DNA from: Ruminococcaceae bacterium UBA7030
Lineage (GTDB): Bacteria; Bacillota; Clostridia; Oscillospirales; Acutalibacteraceae
Assembly: GCA_002494125.1 (NCBI GenBank)
Contig: DLBD01000067.1
Location: 1 to 10,193, forward strand
Reading direction: 5' to 3'
DNA: 10,193 nt
How positions within the stretch are numbered: position 1 is the first letter of the stretch; each line of letters starts with the position of its first letter. Made by a program: the position numbers and the translations under genes. Positions 1-5,867 of this stretch are shown here, in pieces. The notes under the pieces are model-generated. The model saw only the letters and a program-made list of their open reading frames with translations. It ran no database searches and had not been told where the DNA came from.

Positions 1-272
1 TTACCTTCCATAACAGGCATACCTGCCTCAGGTCCGATATCACCGAGACCTAATACAGCTGTACCATCGGTAACAACTGCAACCATATTCCAGCGTCTTG
101 TAAGCTCCCAGCTTTTTTTGTAATCATCCTGGATTGCAAGACAAGGCTCTGCAACACCCGGTGTGTATGCAAGTGAAAGAGCGTCCTTGTTATCAACCTT
201 TGCTCTTGCGATAACCTCAACCTTGCCCTTCCACTCGCCGTGTAATCTTAATGATTCTTTTCTGTAATCCAT
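1..272 (-). CDS. NAD(P)-dependent malic enzyme, N-terminal part (cut by window edge)
   Basis: Ninety codons from the ATG at 272 are visible; the rest lies left of position 1. Malic enzyme oxidatively decarboxylates malate to pyruvate and CO2 with NAD(P)+ in the cytosol. The N-terminal malic domain is recognisable: a start of the form MDYRKESLRLHGEWKGK, then AYTPGVAEPC with the conserved catalytic Tyr at residue 36, then WNMVAVVTDGTAVLGLGDIGP. This is the short bacterial type of malic enzyme. An AGAGGT Shine-Dalgarno lies 6 nt before the ATG. The gene starts 17 bp after the stop of the Ldh2-type dehydrogenase with no promoter or terminator between, so the two are probably co-transcribed. Cofactor preference cannot be judged because the Rossmann domain is outside the window. 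Confidence 0.93.
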   Translation of the reverse strand, partial: MDYRKESLRLHGEWKGKVEVIARAKVDNKDALSLAYTPGVAEPCLAIQDDYKKSWELTRRWNMVAVVTDGTAVLGLGDIGPEAGMPVMEG

Positions 273-289
273 ATATTTACCTCTTAAAA

Positions 290-1450
290 TTATCTTTCGA
301 TGTGTGATTTAATCTTCTTTGTTTCAGGATAAGGAGTATAATTCTCTTCCCAAGGGAATGTATAGTCAAGACCAAGCTCATCTCTTACAGCGTTGATTTC
401 ACCCTGTACTGACTCGTTAATCGGAACACCGTGAGGCTCTCTTTCCTTCCAGATTTCATATTCCTTTTCGCCGGCAATATAAATTCTGTCCTCGCCCGGT
501 GCTTTTCTTGAAGCGCGGATTTTACGAATGATGTCGCCTGTCTTCTTTCTGCAGATTTCTTCACCGAGGAAGTGATTTGTATCAATAGCAATAAAGAAAT
601 GACCAAGGTGATAAGGTCTGATATTACCATCTTCATCCTTACCGTCAAGTGCCTTACCGTACTCGCCGTCCTGAAGAACAGATGAAAGGAATTCCACAAA
701 CATAGCAAAGCCGTAGCCCTTATAGCCGCCGAGTGCTTCTCCGATACCTCCGAGGGTTGTAAGAGCAGCCGTGCCGCCTCTTATTTTCTTAAGTGCTTCG
801 CCTGCATCGCCTTCAACAGGAGTACCGTCGATATTAATGATTGTGCCCGGATGAACAGGCTCGTCAATTCTTGCATAATACTCAATCTTACCGTTTTGAG
901 TGATTGATGTTGCGCAGTCAAAATTGAAGTCAAATGCTTCGTCAGAAGGAACACCAAGTGTGAACGGGTTAGTACCGAACATACCCTCTGTACCTAATGT
1001 AGGAGCAACTGACGGACGAGCGTTTGTACCTGTCATACCGATACAGCCCTGCTCAGTTGCCATTGAAGTGTAATAACCGGCAATGCCGTAGTGGCAGGAG
1101 TTGCGAACAACAACCATACCCATACCGTATTTCTTAGCCTTGTCGATAGCCATCTGCATAGCTTTTGTGCCGATAACTTGGCCCATACCGTTATGGCCGT
1201 CAACAACTGCCGTTGTTTCAGTTTCCTTAAGAATTTCGAAATTTGTTGTAGGTGACTGGATACCAGCCTTAATTCTGTCGAGGTAAATCGGCTTAAATCT
1301 GTTACAGCCGTGGCTTTCGATACCTCTCTTGTCCGACTCAAGAAGTACATCTGTGCACATCTCAGCCTCATCTCTCGGAATACCGTAACCAACAAAAGCA
1401 TCTGTTACGAAGTCTGTGATTAAGTTCCAAGGACATACTACTTTTGGCAT
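290..1450 (-). CDS. Malate/L-lactate dehydrogenase, Ldh2/MdH family
   Basis: This 386-residue protein belongs to the Ldh2 family of NAD(P)H-dependent 2-hydroxyacid oxidoreductases, which is unrelated to classical Rossmann-fold malate and lactate dehydrogenases. Family hallmarks seen are RGIESHG at 42-48, NSCHYGIAGYY from 117 with the likely catalytic His120, and GTNPFTLGVP at 159-168. The length is slightly above the usual 330-360 because of a C-terminal extension from about 345. The ATG at 1450 has an AAAGGAGA Shine-Dalgarno 7 nt upstream. Malic enzyme follows immediately, which favours malate/oxaloacetate as substrate pair. Together they could turn oxaloacetate via malate into pyruvate, exchanging reducing equivalents between the two cofactor pools (inference). 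The family also contains lactate, ureidoglycolate and diketogulonate reductases, so substrate is less certain than family. Confidence 0.9.
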   Translation of the reverse strand: MPKVVCPWNLITDFVTDAFVGYGIPRDEAEMCTDVLLESDKRGIESHGCNRFKPIYLDRIKAGIQSPTTNFEILKETETTAVVDGHNGMGQVIGTKAMQMAIDKAKKYGMGMVVVRNSCHYGIAGYYTSMATEQGCIGMTGTNARPSVAPTLGTEGMFGTNPFTLGVPSDEAFDFNFDCATSITQNGKIEYYARIDEPVHPGTIINIDGTPVEGDAGEALKKIRGGTAALTTLGGIGEALGGYKGYGFAMFVEFLSSVLQDGEYGKALDGKDEDGNIRPYHLGHFFIAIDTNHFLGEEICRKKTGDIIRKIRASRKAPGEDRIYIAGEKEYEIWKEREPHGVPINESVQGEINAVRDELGLDYTFPWEENYTPYPETKKIKSHIER

Positions 1451-1489
1451 AATTAAATCTCCTTTAATTAAATAAATTTTTATAAAAAC

Positions 1490-1517
1490 ATTATATCACA
1501 AGTCGAATATATATCAA
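1490..1517 (-). promoter_or_regulatory. Sigma-A promoter of the malate dehydrogenase/malic enzyme operon
   Basis: Read on the minus strand, the -35 TTGATA (1512-1517) is followed after 16 bp by a perfect -10 TATAAT (1490-1495), preceded by TGA to give an extended -10. The start ATG lies 39 bp downstream at 1450. This means the operon is independent of glpK, which has its own terminator just upstream. Confidence 0.75.
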
Positions 1518-1559
1518 GACAAAATATAATATAATGCTTAAATTTGTATGTATTTATAA

Positions 1560-1586
1560 CAAGCAAAGGGACTGAATACAGTCCCT
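1560..1586 (-). terminator. Rho-independent terminator of glpK
   Basis: A perfect 8-bp stem (AGGGACTG at 1567-1574 pairing with CAGTCCCT at 1579-1586) with a 4-nt loop begins 5 bp after the glpK stop codon. On the minus strand it is followed by the interrupted T tract TTGCTTGTTAT, so termination may be only moderately efficient. Confidence 0.65.
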
Positions 1587-1591
1587 GAGTT

Positions 1592-3094
1592 TTATCTTTC
1601 CCAGTTGCGTGAACGCTCAACTGCACGCTTCCAGTTAGAATACTTTTTGTTTCTTTCATCTGCAGGCATTGAAGGAACAAAGATTTTGTCAACCTCACGG
1701 TTAGCCTCAATCTCATCCGTGTTCTTCCATACACCCGTTGCAAGACCTGCGCAATATGCTGCGCCTAAAGCGGTTGTTTCAACGTTCTTAGGTCTGTTAA
1801 CCTTAACGCCTGTCATATCAGCCTGAATCTGCATCATAATATCAGAAACAGAAGCACCGCCGTCAACACGAAGGTCCTTAAGCATAATGTCGGAATCCTC
1901 CATCATAGCTTCAAGAAGGTCCGTCATCTGGTAGGTAATGCTTTCAAGAACGGCACGACAGAAATGCTTTCTGTTTACACCTCTTGTAAGACCAATCATT
2001 GTACCTCTTGCATACATATCCCAATAAGGTGCGCCAAGTCCGGTAAACGCCGGAACAAAATAAAGTCCGTTTGAATCAGGAACCTCGGCAGCAAGCTCGT
2101 CGCATTCGGGAGCCGAGTGAATAAGCTCAAGCTCATCACGAAGCCACTTGATAACAGAGCCTGCATTAAATGCAGAGCCTTCAAGTGAATATGTTACCTT
2201 GCCGTCCATTCCCCAAGCAATACCTGAAAGAAGGTTTGACTTTGATCTTACTCTCTTGTCGCCTGTGTTCATAAGAAGGAAGCAGCCTGTACCGTATGTA
2301 TTCTTAGCCTGTCCCTCATTGAAACAGCCCTGACCGAAAAGAGCACCCGGCTGGTCGCCGATAGCACCTGCAATCGGAACGCCCTCGATATCCTCAACGC
2401 CTGTGATTTTTGCAAGATTGCCGTAAACACAGCTTGAAGGCTTAACCTCAGGAAGCATGCTCATAGGAATACCGAGCTTTTCACAAAGGAAAGGATCCCA
2501 GCAAAGCTTTTCAATATCGAAGAGCATAGTTCTGCATGCGTTTGAATAGTCAGTAACATGAACTGCGCCGTTTGTAAGATTCCAGATAAGCCATGTGTCA
2601 ACAGTACCAAAAAGGAGCTCGCCCTTTTCAGCCTTTTCTTTTGCACCTTCAACATTGTCAAGTATCCACTTAATTTTTGTGCCTGAGAAGTAAGCGTCGA
2701 TAAGAAGACCGGTGGTTTCCTTAACATAATCGGAAAGTCCCTGCGCCTTCAACTCCTCACAGTAATCGGCAGTTCTTCTGCACTGCCAAACAATTGCGTT
2801 ACAGATAGGCTTTCCCGTATTCTTATCCCAAACAATAGTGGTTTCTCGCTGGTTTGTTATACCTATACCTGCGATATCTTTCGGATTAACCTTTTCAAGC
2901 CTGAGACATGCAATCATTGCACTAATCTGTGAGAAAAGAATTTCCATCGGATCATGCTCAACCCAACCGCTTTTCGGATAGTGCTGAGGGAATTCGTTTT
3001 GTGCCTTTGCAATAATGTTTCCTTTTTTGTCAAATATAATAGCGCGCGATGAGGTCGTACCCTGATCAAGCGCCATAATATATTTCTCTGACAT
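1592..3094 (-). CDS. glpK: Glycerol kinase
   Basis: This FGGY-family kinase phosphorylates glycerol with ATP to sn-glycerol 3-phosphate in the cytosol, the entry step of glycerol use and of phospholipid backbone supply. The 500-residue length is typical. Visible motifs are DQGTTSSR at 10-17 (phosphate loop), NQRET at 81-85 with the glycerol-binding Arg-Glu pair, DAYFSGTK at 133-140, AIGDQPGALFG from 244 with the catalytic Asp247, NTYGTG near 265, and a C-terminal DGGAS plus ETTALGAAY. An AAAGGGGT Shine-Dalgarno precedes the ATG at 3094. The surface loop after VYG (226-238) holds no histidine, although many low-GC Gram-positive glycerol kinases carry an HPr-phosphorylated His there. No glpF, glpD or glpP lies in the window. 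Confidence 0.96.
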   Translation of the reverse strand: MSEKYIMALDQGTTSSRAIIFDKKGNIIAKAQNEFPQHYPKSGWVEHDPMEILFSQISAMIACLRLEKVNPKDIAGIGITNQRETTIVWDKNTGKPICNAIVWQCRRTADYCEELKAQGLSDYVKETTGLLIDAYFSGTKIKWILDNVEGAKEKAEKGELLFGTVDTWLIWNLTNGAVHVTDYSNACRTMLFDIEKLCWDPFLCEKLGIPMSMLPEVKPSSCVYGNLAKITGVEDIEGVPIAGAIGDQPGALFGQGCFNEGQAKNTYGTGCFLLMNTGDKRVRSKSNLLSGIAWGMDGKVTYSLEGSAFNAGSVIKWLRDELELIHSAPECDELAAEVPDSNGLYFVPAFTGLGAPYWDMYARGTMIGLTRGVNRKHFCRAVLESITYQMTDLLEAMMEDSDIMLKDLRVDGGASVSDIMMQIQADMTGVKVNRPKNVETTALGAAYCAGLATGVWKNTDEIEANREVDKIFVPSMPADERNKKYSNWKRAVERSRNWER

Positions 3095-3123
3095 AATTTT
3101 TACCCCTTTCAGTTAAAAGTCCG

Positions 3124-3154
3124 CAAAAAAGAAGCAGACATAATGTCCGCTTCT
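3124..3154 (-). terminator. Terminator hairpin of acpP, overlapping the glpK start region
   Basis: The 25-bp near-palindrome at 3130-3154 has arms AGAAGCGGACAT and ATGTCTGCTTCT on the minus strand, differing only by one G-U pair, around a central T. A run of six T follows at 3125-3130. It lies about 80 bp beyond the acpP stop, fitting a terminator of acpP. Because a glpK transcript from the promoter at 3155-3183 would begin inside the first arm, it could not form the full hairpin. The palindrome could instead, or also, be a repressor operator at the glpK start site. Confidence 0.65.
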
Positions 3155-3183
3155 ATTTTACTTTATTTTGTTATTATTGTCAA
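3155..3183 (-). promoter_or_regulatory. Sigma-A promoter of glpK
   Basis: On the minus strand there is a consensus -35 TTGACA (3178-3183), a 17-bp spacer, and -10 TAAAAT (3155-3160). The predicted transcription start falls around 3148, inside the near-palindrome at 3130-3154. The upstream acpP terminator therefore overlaps the initially transcribed region of glpK. Confidence 0.75.
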
Positions 3184-3231
3184 TAAATTAACACTTTATA
3201 AGACACTTTTTGTAAATAGTTAATAAACTGT

Positions 3232-3459
3232 TTAGATATTGTTTTCTATATAGGTAAGAATATCGTTGACGCTTTCCATTTTCTCGATAATTTCGTCCGG
3301 CACTTCAATCTTGAACTCGTCCTCAACCGACATAACGATGTCGATGGCGTCAAGACTGTCGGCGCCTAAATCCTCGACAAGCATACTGTCTGCAGTGATA
3401 ATGCTTTCGTCAACATCAAGCTGCTCTGCAAGAATTGTCTTCAACTTATCTAATACCAT
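3232..3459 (-). CDS. acpP: Acyl carrier protein
   Basis: This small acidic protein of 75 residues carries growing acyl chains on a 4'-phosphopantetheine arm, normally for fatty acid synthesis in the cytosol. The attachment site is the Ser of GADSLDAID (Ser35 here), followed by the usual helix with EDEF and VPDE. The start is placed at the ATG at 3459. A GTG three codons upstream (3468) overlaps the GAGGTG Shine-Dalgarno, which is correctly spaced (6 nt) for the ATG. The gene is alone, with a promoter on one side and a terminator on the other, and no fab, plsX or rnc gene next to it as is common elsewhere. It could be the housekeeping ACP or a specialised copy. Confidence 0.92.
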   Translation of the reverse strand: MVLDKLKTILAEQLDVDESIITADSMLVEDLGADSLDAIDIVMSVEDEFKIEVPDEIIEKMESVNDILTYIENNI

Positions 3460-3493
3460 TATATCCACCTCAAATTAAAAATAGTTGTTAATA

Positions 3494-3523
3494 TTCTTTT
3501 CTTATGTTATCATATTATATAAT
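3494..3523 (+). promoter_or_regulatory. Possible promoter of aroE-aroK
   Basis: A perfect TATAAT lies at 3518-3523, sharing the palindrome ATTATATAAT (3514-3523) with the acpP -10 on the other strand. Only a poor -35 (TTCTTT at 3494-3499, 18-bp spacer) is visible, so this call rests mainly on the -10 and on the position 43 bp before the aroE start. Confidence 0.35.
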
Positions 3524-3540
3524 TCACAATGTTTTGTCAA
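3512..3540 (-). promoter_or_regulatory. Sigma-A promoter of acpP
   Basis: On the minus strand a consensus -35 TTGACA (3535-3540) is followed after 17 bp by -10 TAATAT (3512-3517); a TATAAT in another register (3514-3519) gives a 15-bp spacer. The acpP start lies about 50 bp downstream. Confidence 0.7.
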
Positions 3541-3566
3541 CATAAATTTTTGAAAGGGTGATAAGG

Positions 3567-4385
3567 TTGAAAGAATTTGGTTTGATCGGATATCCTCTCG
3601 GCCATTCAATGTCGCCGTTTATCCACGAAAAACTTTTTTCCTTAAACGGCGTCGACGCAAAATACAGTCTTTTTGAAATATCACCCACAGAGCTTGAGAA
3701 GAATATTTCCGCACTTAAAGAGCTTGACGGCTTCAATGTTACTATACCGCACAAGACCGGTATTATTCGGTCGCTTGATTATTTGTCGGAAAGAGCAAAA
3801 CTTTTCGGCGCTGTAAACACAGTCAAATGCGGTGAAATAACAAAAGGCTACAATACTGACTGCCACGGCTTTTTAAGGGCGCTTGACTGTGCGCAGATAA
3901 GTCTGAGCGGCGATGTGCTTGTCTGCGGTGCCGGCGGTGCGGGAAGAATGTTTATTTTTGAAAGCGTGCTTGCAGGAGCAGATGTTACCGTAGCAGTAAG
4001 GAATCCCGACAAGGCGATTGAGTTAAAAAATGAAATACGAAACAAGCTTGGCAAAGATATTAAAATTATAAGCCTCAGCGAAATAGCTGAAGGCTACGAC
4101 CTTGTGATTAATTCAACACCTGTCGGTATGTCGCCTGATACCGGCAACAGTGTTCTTTCACTTGAACAGGTAAAAAAATGCGGCGCAGTATTTGACGCAA
4201 TATATAACCCGCTTGAAACAAAGCTTCTGTCATTTGCAAAAAAAGCAGGGATAAAATATTCAAACGGTCTTTCCATGCTTGTGTGGCAGGCTGCTGTCGC
4301 CCAGGAAATATGGTTTGATGCAAGCTTTGAAAAAAGCGATGTTGAAAGAATAATTGCTAAAACACAAGAGGAGCTTTCAAAATGA
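3567..4385 (+). CDS. aroE: Shikimate dehydrogenase
   Basis: AroE reduces 3-dehydroshikimate to shikimate with NADPH in the pathway to chorismate and aromatic amino acids. The protein of 272 residues shows the full motif set, numbered from the TTG start: GYPLGHSMSP at 8-17 (shikimate-binding serines 14 and 16), NVTIPHK at 57-63 with catalytic Lys63, GAVNT, GYNTDCHGF with catalytic Asp98, the NADP-binding GAGGAGR at 121-127, NSTPVGM, YNPLET and GLSMLVWQA. The TTG at 3567 is preferred because AAAGGGTGAT, a good anti-16S match, ends 4 nt before it. A GTG at 3558 lies inside that ribosome binding site. The stop overlaps the aroK ATG by 4 bp, indicating translational coupling. Confidence 0.95.
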   Translation: MKEFGLIGYPLGHSMSPFIHEKLFSLNGVDAKYSLFEISPTELEKNISALKELDGFNVTIPHKTGIIRSLDYLSERAKLFGAVNTVKCGEITKGYNTDCHGFLRALDCAQISLSGDVLVCGAGGAGRMFIFESVLAGADVTVAVRNPDKAIELKNEIRNKLGKDIKIISLSEIAEGYDLVINSTPVGMSPDTGNSVLSLEQVKKCGAVFDAIYNPLETKLLSFAKKAGIKYSNGLSMLVWQAAVAQEIWFDASFEKSDVERIIAKTQEELSK

Positions 4386-4873
4386 ACAATATAGTTATAT
4401 GCGGGTTTATGGGAAGCGGTAAGACGACTGTAGGAAATGAGCTTGCAAAAATAATGGGCAGGCGTTTTATCGACACCGACGCTATGATTGAAAAGGAACA
4501 GGGCGTTGCGATAAAGGCAATATTCGCAACTCACGGAGAGGATTATTTTCGTGAGCTTGAATATGAGTGCTGTAAAAAAATATCCTCACTTAAAAACTGC
4601 GTGATATCCACAGGCGGCGGAGCGCTCACCTTTGAAAGAAATGTTGAGGCACTTAAAAGCGGAGGCAAAATAATTTTTCTTGACGCTGATTTTGAAACTA
4701 TTTGTGAAAGAATCGGAAGCTCTTCAAACCGCCCTCTTTTTCAGGACAGGGAGAAGGCACGCGCTCTTTATAACGAAAGGCAGAAAAAATATCTTGAAGC
4801 AGCCGATATAGTCATCGACGGAAATATGTCGGCAAGAAAAGCGGCACTTGACATTGCATCTATGTTTAGGTAA
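4382..4873 (+). CDS. aroK: Shikimate kinase
   Basis: This 163-residue P-loop kinase transfers phosphate from ATP to shikimate, the step after AroE in the same pathway. Motifs are Walker A GFMGSGKTT at 8-16, the shikimate-binding DTD at 31-33 and Arg57 (YFRELE), the Walker B-like STGGGA at 76-81, the lid region SNRPLF at 115-120, and Arg133 in NERQKKY. The start ATG overlaps the aroE TGA (ATGA), so the pair is an operon. No clear hairpin terminator is visible between aroK and the next promoter. The symbol aroK is used for the type; aroL would be equally possible on sequence alone. Confidence 0.95.
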   Translation: MNNIVICGFMGSGKTTVGNELAKIMGRRFIDTDAMIEKEQGVAIKAIFATHGEDYFRELEYECCKKISSLKNCVISTGGGALTFERNVEALKSGGKIIFLDADFETICERIGSSSNRPLFQDREKARALYNERQKKYLEAADIVIDGNMSARKAALDIASMFR

Positions 4874-4908
4874 AATAACTGCCATATCGACTTGAAAATC
4901 CTGAATAG

Positions 4909-4937
4909 TTGAAAAAATTTACTATATGTGATATAAT
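4909..4937 (+). promoter_or_regulatory. Sigma-A promoter of the ABC permease gene
   Basis: A -35 TTGAAA (4909-4914), 17-bp spacer and perfect -10 TATAAT (4932-4937) with extended TGA lie about 40 bp before the start codon. The gene is thus transcribed separately from aroEK. Confidence 0.75.
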
Positions 4938-4978
4938 GATTAATCGTCACAAAGCAATCACTATATCAGAGGTGTTTT

Positions 4979-5815
4979 ATGGGCATAAAAAACGGAGAGC
5001 TTAATTACACCGTAACTATGTTCAAGAAGTATAAAAATCTTCTTGGCGAGTTGACGAGAAAAAACGTAAAGCTCAAGTACAGAAACTCATGGCTTGGCAT
5101 TTTATGGAGCTTCATCCAGCCATTATTATATATGATAGTTTTGTCGGTTGTATTCGGCGGAATATTCGGCACAAACAGGAAGGATATTATCTGTTTCCCT
5201 GTTTATCTTTTCACAGGCCGACTTCTTTTCAGCTTTTTCACAACCTCGACAAAGCAGGCAATGACCTCTTTCAGAAGAAATCAGGCCATAATAAAAAAGG
5301 TATATGTGCCAAAGTATATGTACCCGCTTTCATCAATACTCAGTAACTTTGTTACCTTTGCAATCTCGCTTTTGTGTTTGATCTGCGTTTGGATATTCTT
5401 CAAGACTACAGGTATTCAAAACGGTGACGAGCTTCATGTAAACGGTTATGTGCTTCTTTGCTGGATACCTATGGTACTGCTTCTTATATTCAGCACAGGC
5501 GTGGGCTTAATCCTTTCGGTTGTAAGCGTTTACTTCCGTGATATTGAGTATATATGGGAAGTTATGTGCCAGCTTCTGTTTTATATGGTACCTATTATTT
5601 ACCACTTGAACAGAATCACAACACCATGGATTAAGAACATAATTAAGATTAATCCGCTTTATTCAATGATTGAACTTTTCAGGCAATGCGTGCTTTATCA
5701 CCAGATAATGAGTTGGCGAATGCTCGGCTACGCCGCAGTTGTTTCATTTCTCACATTAATTATAGGAATATGGTTCTTTAATAAAAAGAGCGATGACATC
5801 ATTTTCCACTTATAA
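4979..5815 (+). CDS. ABC-2 type permease, polysaccharide/teichoic acid export (TagG/Wzm-like)
   Basis: This 278-residue integral membrane protein resembles the permease of two-component exporters that flip lipid-linked O-antigen or teichoic acid chains across the membrane. The N-terminal amphipathic stretch KLKYRNSWLGILWSFIQPLL (31-50) is a hallmark of the family. Further hallmarks are the cytoplasmic coupling segment around VSVYFRDIEYI (172-182) and NPLYSMIELFR (225-235). About six membrane segments are seen near 42-64, 72-88, 117-141, 155-176, 186-210 and 247-267. An AGAGGTG ribosome binding site precedes the ATG. The usual partner ATPase (TagH/Wzt) does not follow: a strong terminator begins a few bases after the stop and there is a private promoter upstream. 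The ATPase must be encoded elsewhere; substrate is unknown. Confidence 0.88.
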   Translation: MGIKNGELNYTVTMFKKYKNLLGELTRKNVKLKYRNSWLGILWSFIQPLLYMIVLSVVFGGIFGTNRKDIICFPVYLFTGRLLFSFFTTSTKQAMTSFRRNQAIIKKVYVPKYMYPLSSILSNFVTFAISLLCLICVWIFFKTTGIQNGDELHVNGYVLLCWIPMVLLLIFSTGVGLILSVVSVYFRDIEYIWEVMCQLLFYMVPIIYHLNRITTPWIKNIIKINPLYSMIELFRQCVLYHQIMSWRMLGYAAVVSFLTLIIGIWFFNKKSDDIIFHL

Positions 5816-5862
5816 AAAATCAAGGGCTTACAACAATTTTGTAATTGTTGTAAGCCCTATCG
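5816..5862. terminator. Bidirectional terminator between convergent genes
   Basis: A perfect 16-bp stem (5823-5838 with 5843-5858) closes a TTGT loop. On the plus strand it is followed by ATCGTTTTGTT and on the minus strand by TGATTTTTTAT, so it can end both the permease transcript and the convergent phosphoesterase transcript. Confidence 0.9.
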
Positions 5863-5867
5863 TTTTG

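Noticed and set aside
1101..1286. Small plus-strand frames inside the dehydrogenase, glpK and phosphoesterase genes
   Set aside because: They are shadow frames with no ribosome binding sites, opposite well-supported conserved genes.
3124..3231. Riboswitch or GlpP-type antiterminator leader before glpK
   Set aside because: The -10 box directly abuts the hairpin, so most of its first arm would not be transcribed from the glpK promoter, and no larger conserved leader structure is visible.
3468..3558. GTG start codons at 3468 (acpP) and 3558 (aroE)
   Set aside because: Both GTGs lie inside the ribosome binding sites of better-placed starts: ATG at 3459 and TTG at 3567.
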